From: Bacteriovoracaceae bacterium | Lineage (GTDB): Bacteria; Bdellovibrionota; Bacteriovoracia; Bacteriovoracales; Bacteriovoracaceae | Direction of reading: 5' to 3' | Assembly: GCA_947448095.1 (NCBI GenBank) | Contig: CANFNN010000054.1 | Coordinates: forward strand, 1 to 13,225 | DNA length: 13,225 nt | Shown: piece after piece, positions 1 to 6,660 of the stretch | Numbering within the stretch: position 1 is the stretch's first letter | Layout: each line of letters starts with the position of its first letter | Translations under genes and position numbers: made by a program | Notes under the pieces: model-generated | The model's database searches: none | Told to the model about the DNA's origin: nothing | What the model saw: only the letters and a program-made list of their open reading frames with translations

Positions 1-1608
1 AAGAGTCATAAAAGGGTGGTTCGGGGTAAAGAAATAAGGTCCACCGTTAATGCTATGAATATCTCCCCAGTAATCACTCACGAGAAGTTTTTTCACGTTA
101 ACGATTTTGTATTCTCCATCACGAAGTTTTTCGCCCAAAAGTACATCTTGAATATTTTTTGCGGAACCATCTGCCATTTCGACTTCAGTTCCGGCCACAA
201 AACATCCGGTACAGCCAGAAGTTGTACTCATACTTGATGAGCCTACGCAGGCAGTTCCACCGCAGGAAGCTGCTGGGTTGCTGCATGAGCGGTATTTCCA
301 CTTTTGCCCACCCGAACATGCGCCGTAAGATCCCCAGGCCGACCAAACACCGTTAACGGGTGTGCATGAAGAAGTGCAGGCCCTCGTATCACCTGTAACA
401 TTTGTGCAGGCCGTACCTGTTCCAGATTTTGCTTGGGTGACGGTAAAATATTGGCTACTGGCAACGCATGTACTCCAACTACCAACACAGTTTATGTTAG
501 CGACTCCACATATTGGTGCAGGAGTAGCAGGACAAGTCCACATCCCACCCGAGCCACATTGAATTCTACAGGAAGCGTCGCCCCGCCCGTATTGGCCTGG
601 CGTACACGAAGTGGGTTGGCTGACACATAGACCGTGTAAACAAACATCAGTCATTCCAGGACAGTTACAGGAATCAGTACAAGTGGTTACAGTTCCAGAA
701 CATTGAATCTGGGCTTTTCCCGATGGCAAAATAACAAACTTCACACTTGTCGAATTTTTGGGGCAAGACACACTTGAGGTATCTAAGACATTGGCCAGGT
801 TCATCCAGTCTTTAATGGCGTGACATCGACGAATTCCGTTTGAATCCCAGCCCGCAAATACTTGGCCAGTTGGGCACTTAAGGTCCACTATCTCGCATTT
901 TTTATTAATGGAATTCCATTTAAAGAGCGTGTCGTCCGTGTTTGGATCATTATCAGCACCCAGTTCTTTACAGAAATCTTGAATGAGATTTTCATTCTCT
1001 CCTACCGTCACGGCATAACAAGACTCAAAGTCATTTGCAGTATTGGTTTGAATTTGAAGTTTAATCGTTTTGGTGAGTTGTTTTCCGCCATATCCCACGC
1101 CAGTTTTGCCATCCGTTTGATTGTCCAATTTTCCGTAACTGATTTTAAGATCTACCAGTGAACACCAAGTATCCTCACAGGCCAGGTCCATGCTGGTGAT
1201 GGTCACGCTGTTGCTCATATAAGTGATCACACCGGACGATGGGTTGTAATCTTTAGTTGTAAAAACCGGAGTGGTGGAGCCAGCAGTTGAAATGGTTTGA
1301 ACAGGTTGGGAAGTAATTGTCATGGCCCTTGCTTGACCCACGCCACTTCTAGCAGTGACTCGTCTTGTGCCTGTGACAACTCCAGCATTGATGAGAGTTT
1401 GGGTACAATGGTCTTTGTTTTGAAGAATCGAGTAAATTGAGGAATGAAGTTGCTCTACCCGCGATTTGGATTCTACACCTTTCTGCGCCATCTTTTGATC
1501 CGTCATCATCTTGGTTCCAACATACGCCATACCGGCCACAGCAGCGGCCAGGAGCATACCTTGAACAATTGCAAAACCATTTTGAGAGCGAAGTATTCTG
1601 TTTAACAT
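1..1608 (-). CDS. Large prepilin-like surface protein with TSP1-like segment and C-terminal Hint domain (partial, 3' end off window)
   Basis: The reading frame is open for 536 codons from the ATG at 1608 to the window edge. An in-frame TAA directly precedes the ATG, so the start cannot be further upstream. Residues 1-11 are a prepilin leader (MLNRILRSQNG) followed by FAIVQGMLLAAAVAGMAYVG, the hydrophobic pilin helix; the mature residue 5 is Gln, not the usual Glu. Residues 197-303 hold seven cysteines (197, 213, 238, 245, 262, 282, 303) with the spacing seen in the two pilins encoded divergently. Residues 305-370 are Cys-rich. Residues 375-459 resemble thrombospondin type-1 repeats (GSWSTC; WSAWGSYGACSGG). 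At Cys469 a Hint/intein splicing domain begins (CFVAGTEVEMADG), with its block B motif TPNHPF at 528-533. The rest of Hint is outside the window. Likely exported as a pilus-like or tip adhesin that self-cleaves or ligates; that role is inferred, while the domain reading is fairly firm. Confidence 0.88.
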   Translation of the reverse strand, partial: MLNRILRSQNGFAIVQGMLLAAAVAGMAYVGTKMMTDQKMAQKGVESKSRVEQLHSSIYSILQNKDHCTQTLINAGVVTGTRRVTARSGVGQARAMTITSQPVQTISTAGSTTPVFTTKDYNPSSGVITYMSNSVTITSMDLACEDTWCSLVDLKISYGKLDNQTDGKTGVGYGGKQLTKTIKLQIQTNTANDFESCYAVTVGENENLIQDFCKELGADNDPNTDDTLFKWNSINKKCEIVDLKCPTGQVFAGWDSNGIRRCHAIKDWMNLANVLDTSSVSCPKNSTSVKFVILPSGKAQIQCSGTVTTCTDSCNCPGMTDVCLHGLCVSQPTSCTPGQYGRGDASCRIQCGSGGMWTCPATPAPICGVANINCVGSWSTCVASSQYFTVTQAKSGTGTACTNVTGDTRACTSSCTPVNGVWSAWGSYGACSGGQKWKYRSCSNPAASCGGTACVGSSSMSTTSGCTGCFVAGTEVEMADGSAKNIQDVLLGEKLRDGEYKIVNVKKLLVSDYWGDIHSINGGPYFFTPNHPFMTL

Positions 1609-1806
1609 TTAACTTATGATATCGCTTTGCCCTTAAATGAGAACTTATTTATTTAAAATAACGGGCAAGTGATTGAAAATGGATTCAGAGTGAAAAAGTC
1701 TGGTGCCAACAACTTAGGGCTGTCTAAGCGAGGAATAAATGGTTCTTAAGGGAAAGGATGGTATTTATTTTGGTAAATAAAAGGATATCGATTAGAATTA
1801 AAGGAC
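1609..1806. promoter_or_regulatory. Divergent intergenic region between prepilin-like genes
   Basis: This 198-bp AT-rich gap must hold the promoters for both the large minus-strand pilin gene and the plus-strand pilin operon. Visible structure: an inverted repeat TTGCCC (1627-1632) / GGGCAA (1663-1668) separated by 30 bp and enclosing an AT-rich palindrome (TTATTT-N5-AAATAA); a weak CTTAG/CTAAG hairpin at 1713-1728; and a perfect 7-bp hairpin, TTTATTT TGGT AAATAAA, at 1764-1781, about 20 bp before the ribosome-binding site AAAGGA of the plus-strand gene. No convincing sigma-70 or sigma-28 promoter stands out, so the genes may use an alternative sigma factor or an activator. The operator role of the repeats is inferred. 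Confidence 0.5.
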
Positions 1807-2805
1807 ATGGAAACCTCTTTTTGGAAAAAACTTGTCACTCAAAATGGCTTCACCTTGCCGGAGCTAATGATCGGCGGAGCTATTATCGCTGGCGTCGCTT
1901 TGGCCGGAGCGACACTTTTCAAGGATCAATCCCGAGCGCAGTCAAGGGTTGAGCACGATCAGATACTGGCCCAGTTTCACGCATCAATGGCCAAGACTTT
2001 AGAAAACTCAGTCAATTGTAATGCCACTTTAAGTTCTTATTTTGGCGCCAGTAGTGTGGGTGCCAGTGATTTAATTCCAGATATTCGAGTTTGTTCGAGT
2101 TCTGTCGGAAGTGCTTCTAAGTGCGCTGAGGGCTCTGGGCCTGGTGAAGTTATGAATGCGGCCATCGTAGCCTCGGAGGGCAAATTTATTGATCAAGAAG
2201 GGGACGGCTCTTTTTATACTCGCGTCTGTAATCTGGTTACAAATTCCTGCTCCCTAAATTTAGCCTCGCCCTCAACTCCCAGTTCCGTCAATACAGGTCG
2301 CCAAATCTGGACAATAACCTCTATTGCTCCCGGCGCTGCAGCTACGAAAACAGGCCCGTTTATTCTTAATTTAACTTATACTCTCAATCCGCGGATTGGA
2401 GTCCGAACGATTAGAAAGCAAATTTCTTTAAATGTCCGTTTTTCTAACAACGTTTTTCAAGAATGTTACAATAACCAAAAGAGCTCAATAACCACTCTGC
2501 AAAGTGACCTTTGCAAAAGTCTTTCTTCATTAAGTTCAACGGGCGTCACTTCAGATGGTCAAGTTGCAACTTTTAATGATCTGACTCAACAGTGCGAACT
2601 GAACACGAATCTCAAGGACTGTACTGCTCAAGGGATGATGGTTGAAGGCGTCCGATCGGACGGGACAGTTCATTGCCGTGCTATTTCGGAAGGCTTTGAT
2701 CCCACTCCCTCAATCAATGGGTCTTCTACCTCTTGCTCATCCAGTTCTTCCACCGCGAAGTTACAATTTGTAGGTGGCCAGCTTCAAGTGGTTTGTACGC
2801 CATGA
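1807..2805 (+). CDS. Prepilin-like protein with seven-cysteine C-terminal module
   Basis: A 332-residue protein starting at an ATG preceded closely by AAAGGA. The prepilin leader METSFWKKLVTQNG is followed by FTLPELMIGGAIIAGVALAG, with the canonical Gly-1, Phe+1 and Glu+5 recognised by prepilin peptidase and the assembly machinery. The N-terminal helix ends near residue 65, then comes Cys71. The central part (72-215) is Ser/Thr-rich and probably beta-structured, with its own cysteines at 96, 106, 141 and 148. The C-terminal module has cysteines at 220, 236, 263, 272, 290, 310 and 330, matching the spacing in the upstream divergent gene and the next gene. Likely a minor pilin or pseudopilin-like subunit of a pilus-like fibre. 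It overlaps the next gene by 4 bp (ATGA), so the two are co-translated. No close named family recognised. Confidence 0.88.
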   Translation: METSFWKKLVTQNGFTLPELMIGGAIIAGVALAGATLFKDQSRAQSRVEHDQILAQFHASMAKTLENSVNCNATLSSYFGASSVGASDLIPDIRVCSSSVGSASKCAEGSGPGEVMNAAIVASEGKFIDQEGDGSFYTRVCNLVTNSCSLNLASPSTPSSVNTGRQIWTITSIAPGAAATKTGPFILNLTYTLNPRIGVRTIRKQISLNVRFSNNVFQECYNNQKSSITTLQSDLCKSLSSLSSTGVTSDGQVATFNDLTQQCELNTNLKDCTAQGMMVEGVRSDGTVHCRAISEGFDPTPSINGSSTSCSSSSSTAKLQFVGGQLQVVCTP

Positions 2806-3602
2806 AGTTTTTAAACCAAAAAGGGATGACATTAACTGAGGTTCTAATAGCTGCCGCATTGATGGGAGGAGTCGCCCTAGTGACTGCCAAATTAATGGGA
2901 GAACAGTCAAATAGTCAGGCATATCTTAAGACCATGGCCAGTATCGCTTCAACCATGAGCATGGTGGAAAACAATATCCAGAATCCCGATAGCTGCAAGA
3001 GCATGTTTGCTGGTAAGCCACTGAACGTGAGTGCCTTCAGCCTTGGTACAGCTGGATTAGATGCTGATGTCCTGACGTTAGTCACACCCACTGGAGTTAC
3101 CAAAGGGATTCTGGGCGAGAAAGAATATGGCGAGTTTTCAATTGCTAACAATGCGATCACTTTACAGCAATCAACGATTGGCACTTCAATTGCTGATCTT
3201 AAGATTACTTTTACTCCAAAAAATAAGACTTCACTCTTTGCGAATAAGCAGAGTATCACTAAGAAAATTTCTTTTGTTGTCGCTAAAGATGTTTCGACTG
3301 GTCTCATTGCATCTTGTGGAGCTGTCCTTGGCGACTCAAACCTTTCCGCCAAAAAAACCTTTTGCCAGTCTCTTGGAGGAGCGGCAACTTGGAACGGGTC
3401 GACATGTACTCTTCTTTCTGTGAAATGTCCTTACGGTCAGGTAGGAACTAGGCTAACAAGTCTTGGGGGAATTAATTGTGAAGATCTTTCTTCTCAGGTA
3501 AATCTGACTGAACTTTTTGACACCACTCCTGTTAGTTGCTTAAATAAGCCAAATCTTCAGATTATAAATTCTGGAAATAAATTTAAGTTATACTGTTATT
3601 AA
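2802..3602 (+). CDS. Prepilin-like protein with seven-cysteine C-terminal module
   Basis: A 266-residue protein. The ATG at 2802 overlaps the previous stop (ATGA) and gives the short leader MKFLNQKG followed by MTLTEVLIAAALMGGVALV, a good type IV prepilin signature with Glu+5; the +1 residue is Met rather than Phe. An in-frame upstream ATG at 2733 would add 23 residues and bury the leader, so it is rejected. There is no clear Shine-Dalgarno, which fits translational coupling. Cys65 follows the N-terminal helix. The C-terminal module has cysteines at 172, 188, 202, 209, 226, 246 and 265, with CPYGQVG resembling CPTGQVFAG of the large divergent pilin. This is the most compact of the three paralogues and shows the basic form of the module. 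Role inferred: minor pilin-like subunit. Confidence 0.88.
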   Translation: MKFLNQKGMTLTEVLIAAALMGGVALVTAKLMGEQSNSQAYLKTMASIASTMSMVENNIQNPDSCKSMFAGKPLNVSAFSLGTAGLDADVLTLVTPTGVTKGILGEKEYGEFSIANNAITLQQSTIGTSIADLKITFTPKNKTSLFANKQSITKKISFVVAKDVSTGLIASCGAVLGDSNLSAKKTFCQSLGGAATWNGSTCTLLSVKCPYGQVGTRLTSLGGINCEDLSSQVNLTELFDTTPVSCLNKPNLQIINSGNKFKLYCY

Positions 3603-3604
3603 AT

Positions 3605-4777
3605 ATGCGCATAGAAATCCTTGTGGACAACGAAGAACCTCGGATCTTCACACTCAACAAACCGAAAAATTTAATAGGCTCCCAGGAGAGCTGTGAAGTC
3701 GTACTCAAGGCCAACGGGATTAGCCGTAAACACATCACTATTGTTAATGAAAATGATAAATACTTTGTTATTGATCAAGGCTCTACCAACGGTACTTATA
3801 TCAACGAAGAAAGATTAGTCCCCGGAAGAATGATTGAGTTTACTTCATTCTTTCCTATGCGATTGGGTGACAATGTCTTAATAACCTTGCTCTCTGATTC
3901 GGATTCGCCTGATTACGATAGTGATGGAAATTCCCAAAAGCAAAGTGATTCCTCCGACACGGATGGAGCAACACGCGCCATTTCTTTAAAAGATCTGCAA
4001 TCTGTCAAAACAGAAAAACTAGTCAGAAAGCGGGAAGATGCAGTTGTCAAAAGAAATGCCCTGGCCAGAGGTCGTCCTTTACCAAAAGTGAAAGATAAAA
4101 CACGAATGCTCTGGGCTCAACTATTTGGAATTGGAATTATTGCTGTTGCCGTTTATTACAATGTTTATGAAAGTGTTCCTCCAGAGAGTGGACCGCCTCC
4201 AGTTGCAAATGTCGTTCAAGTTGAAAATAAGATGGTGCCTAAAATAAAATTTCCGATTCTTGGTGTTAGTGATTTTACTCCGAAAGAGAAGTTTGATGAA
4301 CTCAAAAAAGGGATGTCTTGCTCGACAGACTTGGAAAAGTATTTATGTGAGAGATTTCCTGCCGAAGTTGGTAACGTTGTTCAAGTCGGAACGATGGTGC
4401 ATGTCTTTATCGACGGTTCCATTTATTTTCAAAAAGCTCGCGACTTGATACCGGCCTATAACCCTCTGCCGGGCGAAGGTGTTGACACTAAAAGTGAGCA
4501 AAAATATAGAGATGACTTAAAGTTCATGACTGTAGCGTTTTTTTTGAGTGAAAAAATTCCCAAAGATCTTAATTATGAATTGCTTAAAGAAGTGAACATG
4601 ACTTTTATTATTTCCTACTCAGGCGTTGATTCAGCGAACGAAGTAGTTGCTCTGGCGATTGTTCCCGAATCATTGGATAAACTTAGTAGACTTCTTGAGC
4701 CCAAGCAGTTAGATCTCGCAAGAAGATATGGGGCAAACGCACTGTCTTCATTAAACGATTACTTCAAAATCTATTAG
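3605..4777 (+). CDS. FHA-domain inner-membrane protein
   Basis: A 390-residue protein whose ATG lies 2 nt after the preceding stop and has no obvious Shine-Dalgarno, so it is probably translated by reinitiation within the pilin operon. Residues 1-96 form a forkhead-associated domain, a phosphothreonine-binding fold. The diagnostic residues are present: Gly25-Ser26, Ser40-Arg41-Lys42-His43, and STNGTYIN at 60-67. Residues 97-121 are a Ser/Asp-rich linker, and 135-167 are strongly basic. Residues 168-187 are a single transmembrane helix (FGIGIIAVAVYYNVY), so by the positive-inside rule the FHA domain is cytoplasmic and residues 190-390 are periplasmic. The periplasmic part starts Pro-rich, contains a Cys239/Cys247 pair and is of no family I recognise. 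Context suggests a link between Ser/Thr kinase signalling and assembly of the pilin-like proteins; this is inferred. The 3' end overlaps the convergent cytochrome gene by 4 bp. Confidence 0.9.
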   Translation: MRIEILVDNEEPRIFTLNKPKNLIGSQESCEVVLKANGISRKHITIVNENDKYFVIDQGSTNGTYINEERLVPGRMIEFTSFFPMRLGDNVLITLLSDSDSPDYDSDGNSQKQSDSSDTDGATRAISLKDLQSVKTEKLVRKREDAVVKRNALARGRPLPKVKDKTRMLWAQLFGIGIIAVAVYYNVYESVPPESGPPPVANVVQVENKMVPKIKFPILGVSDFTPKEKFDELKKGMSCSTDLEKYLCERFPAEVGNVVQVGTMVHVFIDGSIYFQKARDLIPAYNPLPGEGVDTKSEQKYRDDLKFMTVAFFLSEKIPKDLNYELLKEVNMTFIISYSGVDSANEVVALAIVPESLDKLSRLLEPKQLDLARRYGANALSSLNDYFKIY

Positions 4778-6453
4778 AGCGTTTTAAGAAATTCAATCAA
4801 TTCTAGTTTTTGTTCCTGAGAGTAGATTTCCTGACCATTAATTATAAATATTTTCTGATCGTGGCCTGAATTTGAAAGACCCTCTCTTTGAGTGTCATAA
4901 AAATAATCTGCATTCTTTTTCCAGGCATCAGGAGTTTTGTCTCCTAAAGGATAACCCACACATTCTTGGTCAAAGTCTCTGCTTTTATCAACTGCCTTAC
5001 CTGAATAATAGGACTTGGGACGTAAAGAGCTGGGAGTCAGGAGGGCGCATAAATTTGGAATAGAGTTGTTATGAAAATATGGCCACCTGGCCCAGATTCC
5101 TTCAAGAGGTGGTGGTACATATCCTTTTTGTGGTTCAACTAAGGTTTTAATATTGATTGAGATTTGAAGCTTATTCAGCTCATCAGCAAACTCTCGCATC
5201 CCAAGGTAGCGACCAGGATCTGTTCCGACATCAATTACGGGAGTTTTTTTGTGATAAGTGACTTTAAAGTTTTGAATCAAATGAACTGAGGAGAGTTGAC
5301 TGGCGTCAGGACGGTCCCATCCTTTTTCATAAACGCCGTGACACTTTTGGCAGGACTCAACAAAATGCTTTTGACCTCTTTTGGCCTTTTCAATATCCAG
5401 CGCATCTACACCAAAAAACTTTTCATATCTTGGTGGCATAGTTGCAAATACGGCCGTCGTTAGAGCTTCAATTTGATGCGTATTTTCCTGCATCCAAACT
5501 TCAAGCTTTTTAAGATCTGTGCCTCTGCCAATTTCATTCCAGAGAAAATTTGTATGCACGGGATTTCCCGCCACAATGGAGCCATCAGAGAGCCAGCGAT
5601 TTTTATATTTTACATTCCACCAAACGGCCGGTTTAGAGTCTGCGACCATTGTTTCTAATTTATTTGGGCGAGTCGAGCGTGCTGAGTGCTCTGTTCTTGT
5701 CGAATAGGGATCTTGCTCTCTTTTGGCGAGTGAAAGAGCAACTTGCGCAAGACTCGTATCAAGGCCCAAGACCGAAGGTTTTTTAGCACCAACCCATTTA
5801 GTTGCGGCTTTGGCCTTTAACATCATCAGACGTTCGCCTTCAGTTGTCTTAAGTAGGTTTTTAAACAGAAATGAATTCACATAGGGAGCATATGCCTTGC
5901 CCTGGCGGAAAAATTCATTGGCCCTTGGAAAACGGTTAGTGAGTCCTAGAACTTTTACGCCAAAAAGATCTGAGGCGTGGCAGGCAGCACAGCCAAAAGT
6001 CATGGCCTCGCCATTTTCAGTATGAATGAGAGTTGCTCCCATCGGGAGTTCTTTTTCAGTTGCTAATAAATCAGGAAGAGGGTTTGGATTTTCATCTTGT
6101 GGTGAATTGGGGAACTCGTGAACGCCAAGCCAATTAAATACGTCTTTCATCGACTTAAATGGCGAAACAACCCGGGCCATGTCAAATAGGATTTTTCTTA
6201 CAGGATCATTCGCATCACTTTCAAAAAATGTTTTAACTGGTTGATAGGGAATTAACAAATCACTAATTGTGACGGGATAGAACAGGGCAGCCTTTCTTCC
6301 TTCATTCACTTGCAATTCAAAATTTTTCGTTTCTAGTTGGTAGATATTTGTCCGAGGGGCAAGAACTTCGAAGTCTCGTTCCCAATTTTGGGCCATCGCC
6401 GAAAAAGAGAGAAGGGTAAACAGAAAGTGTTGAGTTGTTTTCCAAGTATTCAT
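4774..6453 (-). CDS. Periplasmic dihaem c-type cytochrome, RoxA/MauG-like
   Basis: A 559-residue protein from the ATG at 6453, with signal peptide MNTWKTTQHFLFTLLSFSAMA and cleavage near AMA|QN. An in-frame TTG at 6468 would add five residues and also keeps the signal peptide; the ATG is preferred but its spacing from AAGGGG is very short, so the start is uncertain. Two haem c sites are visible: CAACH at 155-159 and CQKCH at 368-372. Near the C terminus, PPPLEGIWARWPYFHNNSIP (448-467) is the conserved segment of bacterial dihaem peroxidase/MauG relatives, especially the RoxA/RoxB rubber-oxygenase-like group and related uncharacterised dihaem cytochromes. The length is somewhat shorter than RoxA. 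It should act in the periplasm in peroxide reduction or oxidation of an organic substrate; the substrate cannot be told from sequence. No operon partner is visible and the upstream neighbour is far. Confidence 0.88.
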   Translation of the reverse strand: MNTWKTTQHFLFTLLSFSAMAQNWERDFEVLAPRTNIYQLETKNFELQVNEGRKAALFYPVTISDLLIPYQPVKTFFESDANDPVRKILFDMARVVSPFKSMKDVFNWLGVHEFPNSPQDENPNPLPDLLATEKELPMGATLIHTENGEAMTFGCAACHASDLFGVKVLGLTNRFPRANEFFRQGKAYAPYVNSFLFKNLLKTTEGERLMMLKAKAATKWVGAKKPSVLGLDTSLAQVALSLAKREQDPYSTRTEHSARSTRPNKLETMVADSKPAVWWNVKYKNRWLSDGSIVAGNPVHTNFLWNEIGRGTDLKKLEVWMQENTHQIEALTTAVFATMPPRYEKFFGVDALDIEKAKRGQKHFVESCQKCHGVYEKGWDRPDASQLSSVHLIQNFKVTYHKKTPVIDVGTDPGRYLGMREFADELNKLQISINIKTLVEPQKGYVPPPLEGIWARWPYFHNNSIPNLCALLTPSSLRPKSYYSGKAVDKSRDFDQECVGYPLGDKTPDAWKKNADYFYDTQREGLSNSGHDQKIFIINGQEIYSQEQKLELIEFLKTL

Positions 6454-6547
6454 CCCCTTATCTTTCAAAACCTGATGGTAGCAGTCAACTGATGTTTTCT
6501 AACATTGTGATTGGGATTAGGTGTTAAAAAAAAAGAGATTTGGTGTG

Positions 6548-6576
6548 TTGACGACAATTATGAATTCGTAAATGAT
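6548..6576 (+). promoter_or_regulatory. Sigma-70-like promoter candidate for a small RNA
   Basis: TTGACG (6548-6553, five of six consensus bases), a 17-bp spacer, and AATGAT (6571-6576, four of six). Transcription would start near 6583, exactly where a stem-loop begins. There is no protein gene on this strand downstream before the terminator at 6626-6660. Confidence 0.35.
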
Positions 6577-6582
6577 GTTCCG

Positions 6583-6659
6583 GAAATCACCTAAGCCATG
6601 ATTTCACTCCCAGATCTTATAAGAGGGCCATCGTCTTGACCGCGATGGCCTTTCTTGTT
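6583..6659 (+). ncRNA. Candidate small RNA of about 75 nt
   Basis: Between two minus-strand genes the plus strand has, in order: a promoter-like element, a perfect 7-bp stem (GAAATCA 6583-6589, loop CCTAAGCCA, TGATTTC 6599-6605), a 20-nt linker containing the palindrome CTTATAAG, a perfect 8-bp GC-rich stem (6626-6650), and a T-rich tail. This promoter, stem-loop, linker and intrinsic-terminator layout is that of many bacterial small RNAs. No known RNA family is recognised. The alternative is that the second stem-loop is simply the terminator of the minus-strand pseudo-receiver gene and the rest is chance. Confidence 0.35.
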
Positions 6660-6660
6660 T
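6626..6660 (+). terminator. Rho-independent terminator, possibly bidirectional
   Basis: GGCCATCG (6626-6633) pairs perfectly with CGATGGCC (6643-6650) around a 9-nt loop, followed on the plus strand by TTTCTTGTTTT. On the minus strand it lies 9 nt beyond the stop of the pseudo-receiver gene, but the tail there (CTCTTAT) is less U-rich. It probably ends that gene and may also end a plus-strand small RNA. Confidence 0.65.

Larger units (their letters stand above)
6454..6659. other. Intergenic region between cytochrome and pseudo-receiver genes
   Basis: About 200 bp with no protein gene. It includes a run of nine A residues near 6525-6534, a promoter-like element at 6548-6576 and two stem-loops described separately. 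On the minus strand it must carry the promoter of the cytochrome gene. A TTGACT at 6483-6488 is the only -35-like match seen and it has a poor -10 partner. Confidence 0.5.

Noticed and set aside
243..488. Minus-strand 81-residue ORF
   Set aside because: It lies inside the large pilin/Hint gene in another frame; that frame is continuous over 536 codons with clear domains.
1681..1760. Possible c-di-GMP-type riboswitch around the CTTAG/CTAAG hairpin
   Set aside because: The stem is only five pairs and the conserved GEMM core sequences could not be found.
2915..3352. Minus-strand 145-residue ORF opposite the third pilin
   Set aside because: No ribosome-binding site or recognisable domain; the plus-strand gene has a prepilin signature and conserved cysteines.
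1..3602. Type II secretion (gspH-K) cluster
   Set aside because: There are prepilin-like proteins but no secretin, ATPase, GspF or GspG-like major pseudopilin, and the cysteine module is not typical of GspH-K.
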